A stretch of 64,000 nucleotides of DNA, taken from the NCBI GenBank assembly GCA_022113835.1, contig JAILWY010000026.1, forward strand, positions 8,149,001 through 8,213,000, in the 5' to 3' direction. The translations under genes and the position numbers were made by a program. This document shows positions 23,791 through 36,672 of this stretch, in pieces. The first letter of the stretch is position 1. Each line of letters starts with the position of its first letter. The stretch comes from Atopsyche davidsoni. Lineage: Eukaryota > Arthropoda > Insecta > Trichoptera > Hydrobiosidae. The notes under the pieces are model-generated. The model had not been told where the DNA came from, searched no databases, and saw nothing but the letters and a program-made list of their open reading frames with translations.

Positions 23791-25239
23791 CGACTGTTAG
23801 AACTGTTGCTGCTGCACTTAGACATCCGTGGATAGAAATATGCTCACTGTATCCAATTTTATTGAAATCTAACATGAAGTTTGGTTGGTTATATCCTGGA
23901 AACTCGCAGGAATACCCATAAAATACCCGGCCCGAACCTGCTTCGATGAAGAGTACTGTCCAAGATGTAAGAGTACTATCCAATACTGGCAGTTTCGTTG
24001 TCAAAGTCAGTGAATTGTTAATTTTTGTAACAACATTTTATAGTATATGTATTAAAAATTATTTTTGATATGTGCATTAGGCGTGGCAAATATGATAATG
24101 TATATCATGACAATTCTCACTAGTGTGATGATTATTATTTTAATGTAATTTTGTGATATCAGAACGTTGTCAATATTTCTTGGTATGCGTCCAGACTTAG
24201 TAGAATTATATTGTGAAGCTTATTTTCAATAACAGATGATTCAACTGCACCTTAACCCCGCAAAATTATGTGACAATTTTAGCGATCCCCGGGGCTCTGA
24301 TAATATGCACATAAAGTCAAAATTCCACGACTCGGATAACACACAAAACCCATCCGAAAGGCGTCTATATGACCGCAATAAATGTCTCATGTCCAGGGTT
24401 ATCAGATGCAGCTGTCATTCATTAAATCACACGTAATATTCTCATTATATTTGAATAACGCACTGAAGAAACAAGCCTCGCAAGCAAGACCAAAATGATA
24501 TATTAATGAATCGAAATTTGATAACTTAAATAAAAAAATGGATTAAATAATAAAAATAAATACCATTTAAAGTTTATATCAATTGTTAATATAAAATATA
24601 TCTATAAAAATATCGTAACAAAGACTATGCGAGATCTTTCCGTGTATCCTACATTTATTATTATAGACGTATTAATTTTAGAAATACATTATTTAAAAAT
24701 AATGTATGTAATGCAATTTGAGCCAGTTTGAAACAATGTGGCGGCTACGATCGAAACTGAAGAAATCGATCTTGAGATGGTCAGGTACATTTCCCGGGTG
24801 TAATATACAAAGTTCCATAGGTTGCATATGCAAAAAAAAAATTGGATCAATGAAATCCATGACTTCAGTGGTCCCATGCCGCAGTGTGGAAGATACTCAG
24901 TGGAGGCGGTGACAAGAGGGAGATTTCCACCCAGCTGTCATTCTGTTGAAGACGATGATCTTTATTTTATACTGTTGTAGGCCTCCGTTATTTTTTAATT
25001 ATACTTTTGTATTTTTTACTCCTACCGCCCAGAATTTATACAATCATAAATACGTAAATTACCGGTCGTAATAATCATTTAAAGATTTTCTTCGTATAAA
25101 AAGATAATGATCTTCGTAATAACTCTGATCTTAGCGTGCATAAAGTGCAATTTGTTGAAGGTTATGGTTATTTGTCATGCCGGTTTGTTTTGTTCAACCG
25201 CTATAAATAAGATAATTGCGAACTTTATGATGGAAAATT

Positions 25240-25560
25240 CCTCTACCTGGCAGCCCTGCCCTCACCCCGTCGCCTATCTGAGGTGTCGCGATACTGCGAA
25301 TCCCGCGGTTTTTGTGTTGCTATCTCCCGCCTGGGACGTCGGGCTGTCGGAGAGGCGAGCGACTCACCCGCGCATAATGACTTTTAAATTATACGGCTCT
25401 GTGGGTCAGAGATTCGACCGGTCCGACCTCGGCCCCTCGCGCCCATATCGCACGGCCCGCGACGTCACGCAAGGTGGCGGCGAGGACCGCCGGGACCCGC
25501 CGCGGACACGGCCGCCCGGTTCACGATCACAGGTCACGACGACCGAATGTGAATGCTCCA
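25240..25560. other. GC-rich islet with CRE-like half-site
   Basis: Strongly CpG-rich, about 320 bases, including CGACGTCACG near 25,470 and AGGTCA near 25,531 (nuclear-receptor half-site). It keeps a plus-strand frame open (25,107-25,694), which explains that ORF without a gene. Confidence 0.45.
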
Positions 25561-27179
25561 ATTATGAGCTTTACACCTGGAACCTTTGTACCAGGCTTTT
25601 TACGCATATTATTTCCAACACAAACTCAATAACGAAAATAGAGAAATTCATGAACTTGAGCCTCACCTTGTTAGCCCCAAATGTGTTTACATAAGTAAGT
25701 TGTTTAAGTACAGATGCCATAGTTGTACTGGTTTTATATATAATAGTTTATTTGATATCTTATGATCACTGTATTTATAAATATTTTTCTTATAAAATAT
25801 TATTTGTTCAACCCTTGGTTCATCGTTGACAATAAATATTTCGCAGTTATATTTTTCTTATGCAAAATATCTAAAACACCAATTTACGGACAAGTATATA
25901 TATTTCTTAGATTTTTTTTGTAATTTTTTTTTAAATTTAATTTATAAATTATAAAAGTATGTTTTCTCACACTATATTATTGTACGAGGATTTTTTGTGT
26001 TTTTATCACTTATTTTGTGACAGTATCATCAAATAAATTGTTGTTATAATTAAAAGTAAATATTTAAATGTTTTTGTATTTTCAAATATTTTTATTTGCG
26101 TTGTCTTGATATTGGTTGCTCGCTTAGTGAAAAAATGGCGTATTACTATGCCACATAAATATCTGTATATTTTTTTAATCAATAATTGATCCAAAAAGAA
26201 AAAAAAACAAGTTCATTGCACCGCCAGCATAACCTGTCGATAAAATTACCGACGTTTGCTGTCATAGAAGCTACACATATAATATTTTCACATATTTTAC
26301 ATAGCACCACAGTTATAAACTTTTCACTTTGCATAAAACAGGTTAGGTTATGAGATAATACCTTGGGAGCTATGAAATTGCGAATATATATAGTAATACG
26401 GGCGTGAAATTTCCGTGGACATATAACTTAGACAGTTGTAAAAGTTACTTTCAGACTGCCAGAATTCTTTGCATGTTTTTTTTTAATTTGATTATTCCGG
26501 TACAAAAGTTTACCGCTTTATTACCATTCTTTCATATTATCAATAGCACTAACGTGGCCACGTCCAGGTTGTGTCGCTCAATACGCCGGTCGTGTGGTCT
26601 TGAGAGTTGAACGTAACGGTATACCTAATTGGTTATTTGCTTAGCTAAAACAGGTTTCATAATTATTGTCAAGTGATGATAATGCGCAAAAATATGTCGT
26701 TGATTTATCACTGCGAAGAGTTATGGCTTAATATTATAGTCACGATGTTTTTTTTTTTATTGTAAAAAATGTTTACATTTTTTCCTTTTGAGTCCTGTTA
26801 AGCCTTAATGATCTTGTATCAATTAATATCTACCTACTTAATGTTTACATTCGTAATTAAGTGCCTTAATTTAGTAAAGCCTAAAACTTAATCGCAAAAT
26901 TTTATGTTTTTTAAATTGTAATGTCAATAAATTTAAATACGTTTTATTATACTATAATATCAGTTTCTTATTGTGGCCAAAAAAGATGTCATTGCCGTCA
27001 TAATATTTTTTTTACGTAAATGTGTTTTCCTTCATGTCAATGTGATTTTTCGTGTCATTCGTTATTTATTGATTGTCGAGATACAAGTAGTTATCTGCTG
27101 TCGAGAATAGACATTGTTATGATTATTTTATTTAATTTTCAAACAAATATTTAAAAACGTATAATTTGAACTATCCAAT

Positions 27180-27365
27180 CTCTGCTCACCGCGCCGAGGA
27201 TCATGCCGTCCTGCGTCTTCTAGCCTGCCCCCGGCCACCCCCGTGCGCAGTGCCCCCGGCCCCCGAGACGTGTCATTACCATAATGACGCCGAGAGTGGC
27301 GACCGGCGGGCTCCGGCCAGGGAACCTGGACCCGGGACGGTCTCCGCGAACACCCGTGCATGCGA
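27180..27365. promoter_or_regulatory. GC-rich islet with homeodomain-type palindrome
   Basis: A CpG-rich block carries the 17-bp palindrome GTCATTAccaTAATGAC at 27,272-27,288. ATTA/TAAT cores are homeodomain contacts, so a dimeric site is possible. Confidence 0.4.
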
Positions 27366-28639
27366 TCACCAACTCAGAAAAACAACACCGATACCAAAAT
27401 ATCTTTAAAAAAATTAAATTTCAAGAATATTTATTTTTCATTTGGTAAATTTACAAGAGTTCTTATGGCTATGGTTATGATACGGTATGTGGCTATCCCC
27501 TGAACCTGCGCGCAAGTTGTGGGGCTTACAATTTGTGGCTTAGGTGGTAGCGTACGTTTATTTATTTATTGAGTTATGTAGGGAAAATATGTGTTAAAAA
27601 ATTCCTTTTTCTACATGAGTTGAGTTAAACTAGGTAATAAGGTTAAAAATTTAAAACAAAATACAACAGACAAAACAAGAGGGTAAACTATGTGAATTTA
27701 CTGAGTTTACATAATGTAGTCTTGACGAGTTGACATATCTGATTTCATTTTCTCTATGGATTTAATGACGATATTGGCGAATTCTTGCACATATATATTT
27801 TCCTGATCTGTCGATATAATCAAGTAAATAAGACGGAAAAATTTTTTCACTACCAAAATTTAAAGAAAATAAATTATGTTTGCCTAAGTAAAGACAGCAT
27901 CATATATGTACTTGTGGTTCGAATATACCTATTTTATTTACCGAGAAATGCGTATTCAAATTTTGTTTACATATTCATGTAGCCATAATAGTCCACATTA
28001 TCGCTTATTATAAATTTTAATGGAATCGTTTGGAATGGTCATAAATAGTGATTAAATACCTTCTTCGCATTTCAAACTGCATAGATTTTGCGAAGTTTAA
28101 GTATCAGGCTTTATTGGGGTTTGATTATCTAACAGTCTAATTTTAGTCTCGATTGAATTTCGCAACTTGCTGAATGTGGTTGCTGTGGCGAGGTTTGTTT
28201 TGTCTATATTGTCTTAGCAACACGTTTTTCTGTAAATTCTAGCGAATCTTGAGACTCTACACAGTAAAGTTTTCCTGTATTTTTTTTTTTACTATTTACG
28301 CAAAGCTATCAAAAATTTAAATGCTAAATAGCTTATATTCAATATATACACCAATTTCTTGTTTTTGCTTACTGAACAGCTGTTTTTATATATATATATT
28401 TTACAAGAGACACCTAAACTCAGATAAGCTGGATGAATCGTGGTATTTGTGGAATTGTCCAGCTTAGTAGTAAACAAAGAATTAATGTTTTTTTTTATAG
28501 AAACAAAAAAAAATCAATTCAGTCAAGTCATTCAACACGTATACCTGAGTTCATTACTATTATGAAAGTTTGTATAACAAAGCGCTTTCCAATATTTTCT
28601 AAAACAACACGTAATACACGTCAATCATTTGAACCTCCG

Positions 28640-28870
28640 TACTGATGCCTCTACAATTTCCGAGTGTATTTTGTGGTGTTTTCTTCCGTATTTTGCGAGG
28701 CTCCTCCGGCCCGGGGCGCTCCGGCCTAACAATCGGCCGCGACTCTGCCTTCTGGTAATTTCGCTTCCCTCTCAGTTATTTGCCAACAGAAGCCGATCGT
28801 CCGACGGTGGAGCTATCTCGCGAGTACTCCCCCGATCTCCCTGCCCACTTCACGTTTGTGATATTTGATC
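28640..28870. other. GC-rich islet
   Basis: About 230 bases of CpG-rich DNA in AT-rich intron. No coding motif. Confidence 0.45.
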
Positions 28871-31800
28871 CACTCGCTCGGGTACACGTCAATGGACAGA
28901 TAAAATTAAACTCTACTTAACCTGTTTGCATTTGACTGACAGGCACGCCAATATATGACCCCAAAAATGAAGAGAAATAATTTTATTAGAGTTTTTTTAT
29001 GTAAAAGTTTAATAATATTCACGTAGAAATAACTTGCTGGTATAAATATATTTTTTTAAATTCCTTTGCAGGATTATTTTTCATGTGTATTTTTTTTGTA
29101 TATGCAAGTAAAACAAATTTATTCGCAAAAAACTAATTAATCTGCCATCGCCTACAGCTGTGAACTGGAATCGTCTGGAAATTTGCCCCTACTTCGTTTT
29201 TATTTGTTTATACTTCAAAATAGACATGTGATAGATGTGCAACTTTACGATGCTAATCATAAACGGGCACACACTCTCTCACATACATTGTCGACAGACA
29301 GTATCGTAGTGCTAAATGTTATGCGTAAATTATTTTTTCTATAAATTCCGTTTAAATATGCTGTATTTATCTTGGATTATATTTACTATAAAATAACAGA
29401 TAGTGCATCCTCCCTCTAAAACCAAAATAAGGCAGGCTACAGTAAGAATGAAATTATTTTCTATCTTGTGCCAACTATATTTTTTTGATACAATGAAGTA
29501 TTTATTTTTATAAACGCTAGTAATCAGTTTATATATGATATATGTATCATAATAAAAACATTTTTAGTTTTGGACGATATAAGTTAGGTACATTTTCATG
29601 ATAAACAGTGCATTGCCCTAGTTGCGTGTTCTTAGTGTAGCTATTGGAAAATATTGATATGAATAAACTAAACAATTTGTATTGAGAGCACATCAGCTCT
29701 GATGGGAATGGAAGCCAATCAACTGATAACTGATATTAGATCGCACGTCTAATATTAAATAGACTAAGAACTTAATCTTATCTATTGATTAGTTTATAGA
29801 ATAGGTTTTCCCTTGTTCTTTTCAACTCCACATTTGGTATTAGGTGAATGCGTAATTAAATTATATTTTTACGATAAGAATATAGCTCAACACTGGTATC
29901 TTTTTGTTCTAGAACAAATCTAAATTATTATATTAGCCGAACAATCTAACTTAATCTTATCTTTGGAATTACTTCTATCGTTGGTTCTTTATTTATTTCA
30001 TATTTATTATGAAAAAAATTGCACACGATATTGCGAAGGTTTTTTTTTACGCCAAAACGTGAGTTTTTTGAGATATATTTTTATAAGTAATTATAAAACG
30101 TTTAATAAAACTGTTGAAATAGTCACTCGGTGCTTGAAAAGGATTTTTTTTAATGTCTCAATAAATAAATATACAGTAAAATAACGAGTTTTGACGACAA
30201 CCGAAAACTTTATCGAAAATTCCGATAGAAGATAATATTTAAAGCGAGCCTTTCTTGGCGTATTAATCTTTTCTGCAATTCGTGTCATCAGATATCAGCC
30301 GAAAAGAGAGTGAAATTCCACGATTAATTAAAAAAAAAAACCTGACTCAAGAGTATTCTTGCAAAAAACGCGGCGCTTGTTTTTTATGTGCAAATGCCTC
30401 GGCCGGGTCGTATTTCACTAACCACGATTTTCTCAAATTAATCATTCCTGCGAATATCGAAACGTGTTCGGAGCTCTCCGAGTCTCCGGCGGGGAACTTT
30501 CGTGATCGCCAACTCAGTATCATTTAATTACAAGAGATGAAGAGATGTGCAGCGCTTGCTCTGGGACCCGCTTAGTGCCTGCCCATAAATATTGCTGTGT
30601 CCGTTCTTACTATGCTATACTTCTGATGTTCAGGCATCTACACACATAGCGACACAACTTGCGACAGATTTGCAATCAATAACGTATATGTATTTTGAGT
30701 GTTTTGAAGCTGCAGGTCGGTTGCAAGATGTGTCGCGACGTGTGATAGAATAATGATGGCAATACGAGTACGTATTATACATACAACATTACTCTTTCTT
30801 AACTTGTATGGTCATAATTATAAGCCTCGAAGATGTTGGAATTGTAATATGCAGAATTTTTATACATTCTTGAGATTGACAGCATTCGGTCGTCGATGAA
30901 AATAAATTATTTTTTTATTTACTCTTCTACTGAATAGTAAAAAATAGCAATACTGCTGACGTTCTTACGTGTTCTCCTGTCGGCCGTTTGGGAGGTAACC
31001 GAATCACGCTTTTAATTATTTGTTAGCAAACTGTTCATCAGATCGGGTATTATACATTCTAAGTATAGTTTTTAATTTCCTAGCGCCGTACAAGACGAGC
31101 CTCGGTTTTAATGGAACACCACCCCACTGTCCAATCAATCAATCACTGTTTAATATTAATACAGAAACTCTTGTAAAGCTTGATTTATTCTCAAGTACAC
31201 ATGTGTGCTATCATTTGGACAAATTTTAAAAAAGGGTTATAAATTATAGCTTTAACATAATAAATACAATTTAAATAAAAAGTTTATTGTAAACTTAAAA
31301 GATATTTATTTGAAAACCATTATTATTGTTAATGTACTTTTTATTCATCATACCCGCGCTAGATCATCTGTTATTGTTTAATTAGTGTGTGAACAATATA
31401 ATGCGTGTTTTCAAACTTTTATTTTCTCTAGATTCTCTCTTTCTCGTTTTTTCTTTATGTTGATGCTGTTTGATTCTTTTTTTGCATCTGAAATATTCAC
31501 ATCTTTAAACGCTTTTGTGATAAAAGAGAAATTTAAAAAAAAACAAATTTTTACTATTTTAATATTTGTAAAATTTTATCACCTCGAATTGTACGCTTCA
31601 GTAATAATTGAAGTTGTTATTGGATTTTTTAATAGTTATAGACACCGGAGAAAATTAATAGAAGAAAGTACACGGTAAGATTACTTTATAAAAAAATTAA
31701 GAATATTTAAAGTAATACTTCTACGTCATTTAATTCGATACAACCGGTTTCGTCAACACCAAGCTAACATCCTCTGAACTCAACCGGTCGCACCAATAGA

Positions 31801-32100
31801 ACCACGTGTATAACTCACTCAAGTTACACATATTCTCGTCGTACATGTATGTAAGTAAATTTTTCTAATATAATTTTTTTGTATATAGTTTTTACTGCTA
31901 ATTCATTCAATGTTAATATTAATTTTTCTTCACATGAGTTTGCAAGTACATCTTTAGCAGCACGATTAAAATAAAGAAGTCTAATATTATCTTTTATCTC
32001 CAATAATAGGCACACGAAGATAGCACATCAAAAATACTTCACAGCAGCGTGAGTTGCTACGCTTGAAAAAGGTTATCTTTTTTATTTAATCTCGTTTAGT
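28871..32100. other. Intron stretch, mostly unremarkable
   Basis: AT-rich intron. The only recognised item is the inverted-repeat element near 30,637-30,746; a small GC-richer patch at 30,390-30,520 shows nothing further. Confidence 0.65.
30637..30746. mobile_element. MITE-like imperfect inverted repeat
   Basis: The left arm CTACACACATAGCGACACAA (about 30,638-30,666) pairs with the right arm, whose minus strand reads TCACACGTCGCGACACATCT (about 30,719-30,746), leaving a 50-base loop. The arm resembles the terminal repeat of the 5.9 kb MITE (shared CNACACACNTAGCNACA), so the two may be the same family. Target duplication not identified. Confidence 0.55.
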
Positions 32101-32109
32101 CAAAACATG

Positions 32110-32300
32110 AATTAACCTCGCCGGGCTCCTTTCTGCTCCCCCGCGCGGGTTCCCGTTCGGGAGTCCCCGGCGGGGTCCGGTGGCTCTCCATCATGAGCGG
32201 TCGTGACTCCACTTTATCTACTAAACGTTCCCTGACAGGCCGACGTCTGACACTCGCCGTGCCCGGAGTGCTCCCCGGACTGCGAGAAATTAGTTCCAGC
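32110..32300. other. GC-rich islet
   Basis: CpG-rich block of about 190 bases (ccccgcgcgggttcccg and similar), lying about 640 bases before the SOX/POU cluster. Confidence 0.45.
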
Positions 32301-32937
32301 TAAATTGTCTGATCGATCATTTTCGTCGATCATCCAATATTTGATATGGCTTTTAACTACAAACAAGAGTTTCGATTAGAATTAAAATTGCGTACATTTT
32401 GTCCAGTACAATTCGTCAGCGAATACTCGATCGATCAAAGTGATACTTGTGCCTATCGGGTGATCGGCAATTCGAGAGTATAATAACGGCTTTTCAATCC
32501 GGAAATAATTCTAGTTTGGAATGATAGAAATTTCTAATTATATATTTTTTTGATAGATCGGTAGACAATTTCTGCGAGCAAAAAGTCGATCTGATTTCAC
32601 AAAGTGATCGCAATAATGTAGCATGATTATTATGCATGGATTTATTATTTATCTGTTCGGTACTTATTCATATTGATACACTCAAAAAGTAATTTAAATT
32701 GTTATGTAAAAATACAAGACTTGCAAATAAATTGACAAATCAATAAAACAATATCAAAAACTAAGCGCAATGTTCTGTGCATCTTTATCGTGTTTTAATA
32801 TGACTGAATTCGTGTGTGATTGTGATGCTACTTGTTAAAATCCCAGTCGCGTACTCAGGGTAGTGCGATCACATGTTAATATTTAATACAGCTGTTGTAG
32901 CCAATGAAAACTTCACATTAGATCATCATGACAAATG

Positions 32938-33222
32938 ATTTGCATTCCGAAAAAAACAAAGAATACTAAATCATGATTCCAATAAGTTTTTACGATTTAG
33001 TTTATTTGCATCCTTCGCTTGCTTTTTCTCCCCAGCGAACCTCTTCAGCTATCGTTGCTTAGCATCTTGTCTCACATGGTTGATTTTTTCCTTAATTCCT
33101 TAGCAAGCCACTCCCTGTAGCGCACGTGTCGGACAATGGAACCCTCATCATCGTCATCATCATGCAGCAGCCCTCGGCCCAGCGGTGATTATGTCTCCAT
33201 TGTTAAGGCTGATTATTTGCAT
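32938..33222. promoter_or_regulatory. Candidate SOX-POU enhancer
   Basis: Three exact POU octamers ATTTGCAT (32,938-32,945; 33,004-33,011; 33,215-33,222) and two SOX sites, ACAATGG (33,133-33,139) and CCATTGTT (33,197-33,204), fall within 285 bases, with a CACGTG E-box at 33,123-33,128. The last SOX and POU sites are 10 bases apart. In insects SoxNeuro/Dichaete and the POU factor Vvl act together on neural and ectodermal enhancers. Enhancer function is inferred. Confidence 0.45.
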
Positions 33223-34849
33223 ACGTAATGTTGCCGTAGCCGGCGAACGTGTGCTGATCAGGGCAGGACTGTCGATAAGAATATCAGATTATTTTAAGCA
33301 CAAATAGCACTAATTTTAAGCTAAGATTATTGGAATATATTCTGTTTTTATTTTTTACATTATTTTAAAAACCGTTTAGCTACGTATATCCAGTGTAATT
33401 AATGTATTATTATGCTAATGATTTTTCCTATTGGATGTTTTTCATTTGGTTTTTTTCTCTTAATTACTCATTAATATTTTATAGCAGTGCAAAGGTCTTA
33501 CTATATAAAATAGTACCTATCATTTTTTGTCGAATCATTTCTGTTCATTAAATTATAAATAATATAATGAATTAAAATCATTTTTTAAAAATATCTTCTC
33601 TTACAAGTCGTAATTGTACTAAATATATACTTGTTATTTTCTAGTAATTATTATAAATGTAGTGAATCAAATAGTATTTATTGTTATCAAATCCATGACT
33701 GGCAAGAACATAACAATGGATTCTGGAGCTCTTGTAAATGCAACCTCTAGCGTGATATAATATTTCTCGTACTTATCTACGTTGAATGATATGTATTCTA
33801 ATGTTTTTTTTTCTTATGACCTTCCCTACGACCCCAGATTTTAACTTATCAACATCGCCGCGCACATCCTGTACATGGCATTTATGTTGAAGTTTTTTTC
33901 CATTGACTCGAGAAGCTAAATACCTCGTAATATTAGGTTGATCGTCGAAAAACTCGGATTCACGGTGTTGAAATATTCCGTCTGCAAAAACACCTATAAT
34001 TTATGAATTTGATAAAAAAACCAGTTTGTGAAAAAAGGGAAGAGCGCAGTGATAAATGCTATTGTTTGACAGGATGGAATTCGTGACAAAAAATATATTA
34101 ATATGGTAACTATTTTAGCACTTTAGTCGTATTGTTACCGATATGTTCAACTCTAATATATAAATACTTGGCTTATCTATCGTGTATTTTTAATCTACAA
34201 TTTATTTGGTAGATCATTGAAATAAATGTGACATTGTTACTGTAAATTTGTCTTGTTCCCGTGTCAGCGGATAGTTTGTCATTTTATTTCGCTTAAAAAT
34301 ACATTCATTATTTAATTTATTAAATTTTGAATTTGTAACGTATTTTATAAAATATAATTTATAAACAACGATTATGACTACATTATAAATAAATTCGCAT
34401 TTTTCATACATACAAATTTAATTGTGTATATATATGATATTTAGATGTTTAATTCACTCGTGAAACGATAGGGAAAATCATTAAAAAAATTATTTTCTTT
34501 CACACCCACATGTGTGAAAAATATTCAATACTTTGTATTGTATAATCAATATAATATTTAATGGGTGTTAGTAAATGATTTGATTATCATGACAAAACTA
34601 AAATTAAATGAAATTATTTCAGAAACCTCGAAACAAGATATTTTAGGTTTTGAATATAATTTTTAACAATCATTTAAATAAATGGTTCATTGCAATAATC
34701 AAAATGTGCTAGAATTTGTGATATAGAGGTATGAAACATATATTTTTATTTATAAAAAAATAATATGTTTTACAAATATGATTATTTATAAGGGTTTGAA
34801 TATTGCATATAGATCATATTAATATCACTAAGTACACGCGCGGGTGTAG

Positions 34850-35140
34850 GCTACAGCCCATGCGGAGAGGCAGCACAATACATTCCGCTCGGAGGGCCCA
34901 GCCTCCCCGCTCGCGGAGCTGTGGGATGTCATGTTTCGCGGTTCTCTCAAAGAGGTAAAGCGATAACTCCGACGCTTTTATTCTAATTATAACAAGACCG
35001 GAGGAATGTCGTAATCCGCTTTTTGTGCTGCTCTGACTTCTGCCGTCTCCGGCGCGGGCCCGGCGAGCGACTCCGCCACGGTGCGACTCCCGGCGGCCAG
35101 CGACTCGGATACCATCGCCGCCCGGCCCGAAGACGCATTT
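34850..35140. other. GC-rich islet pair
   Basis: Two CpG-rich stretches (34,850-34,940 and 35,040-35,130) separated by AT-rich sequence; no coding signal. Confidence 0.45.
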
Positions 35141-35569
35141 ATCTATTTAATTTGATTCATGATCTATTTCTGTAGTCAGTTTCGATGGATCCTTTTGTTG
35201 CCGCGGCTGCCTTGGCGATGGTCGGATCGAAGTCTGCCCGCTTGTTCAAATATTGATGGTTCTTTTTATCTCGTCTTCGCCGCTACGTCTTATCGCTCTC
35301 TATTGATACGATATTGTTTGCGAGCTATTCTGAGATATCGTTTTGGAAGAATATCGCTCGCGAAAGAAACGAATTCGTTAATTTTACGTGTCGCTTCGTT
35401 AGCATTAAAAACACAATGATTTTTGCGAGATCTCCGGTCAGCGAATCCGATTGTAAATAGCGCGAATTCAGCATCGTAAGCTGAATTGAAAACCATCCAA
35501 CTTTCAATTATTCTAAGATTAGCGCTGCCTCAAAAGAATAATTTGAAACGGTAGCCGATAGACGAGTAT

Positions 35570-35830
35570 TATCGAGCTCGAATCTAGCAGAGGTCAAGTG
35601 TTTTTGCAGCAGTCAGGCACGGCTGCGACGGCGCTGACTCTGAAACCGAAGCAGGGCGGTCACACCCCGGGTAGTCATTACGGAGACATATCGACGTGAT
35701 CAATTATTGACATGTCAGATCCATTCCACTTCCCTAATGAAGGCTTTATCGAAGACATTGTGTATTAATTAACGCCCGCGGTGGTTGGCCGCCGTTACCC
35801 GCGCCTTATCCCCGCGGATCTCTGACAAAC
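35570..35830. promoter_or_regulatory. GC-rich islet with homeodomain-type sites
   Basis: A mixed block with TATTAATTAACG (homeodomain-type core), CCGCGG and GC-rich flanks. Its sharply alternating composition resembles conserved insect non-coding elements, but conservation was not tested. Confidence 0.35.
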
Positions 35831-36249
35831 CTTTATTGAGATGGACATACAAACCGACTCATTTTGCAGAGTCTAAAGAACTGGTCTCGTTGCTGATGGC
35901 ATAATTATTTATTTTATTTCGATCGTTAAACGGCTGCTTAATGAAAAGTGATAAATATAATTTGTAACGGGGTTTCGTCTGCGACCGTGGACCGTCCGCT
36001 ACGTGCGCGACGTTTTAGTAGCGTTCGTTTAAATATTCACTATTCCCTCCGGTGAACGGTAGAAAATACTAACTTTTGAGCCCGTCCATCAATAACACAA
36101 GGCAAACAATTGCAATGCGATAAATATTTCATTAATAATCCAACCACTCGTCTATTAGTCAGTCAGACATAATAAGCTCCAACTTGATGCATATGTACCG
36201 GTGAATCACTAAAACGTTCTTCATTATATATTGTTAAACATTTCATATA

Positions 36250-36332
<83 letters not shown>
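36250..36332. repeat. (TA)n microsatellite
   Basis: About 40 uninterrupted TA units. Such a tract is length-unstable and prone to assembly error. Confidence 0.97.
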
Positions 36333-36336
<4 letters not shown>

Positions 36337-36462
36337 ACTCATTCCGATTTGAATTTATTACGATTTCGTAATAATAATAACATGATCAATTCAATATACT
36401 AAATGCAGTAGTCGTCTGTCTTCTCAGTAATAATAAATGACCTTTCAGTATAACTCTAATCC

Positions 36463-36463
<1 letters not shown>

Positions 36464-36518
<55 letters not shown>
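36464..36518. repeat. (TA)n microsatellite
   Basis: A second TA tract, interrupted once by a C, immediately before the palindrome. Confidence 0.95.

Positions 36519-36672
<154 letters not shown>

Noticed and set aside
25107..25694. 195-codon plus-strand ORF, the longest in the window
   Set aside because: It spans a CpG-rich islet low in stop codons. The ends are AT-rich and low in information, and no domain or motif is visible. Treated as chance.
26351..26360. Short TTAGG-like telomeric motif (GGTTAGGTTA)
   Set aside because: Only about two units; no telomeric array.
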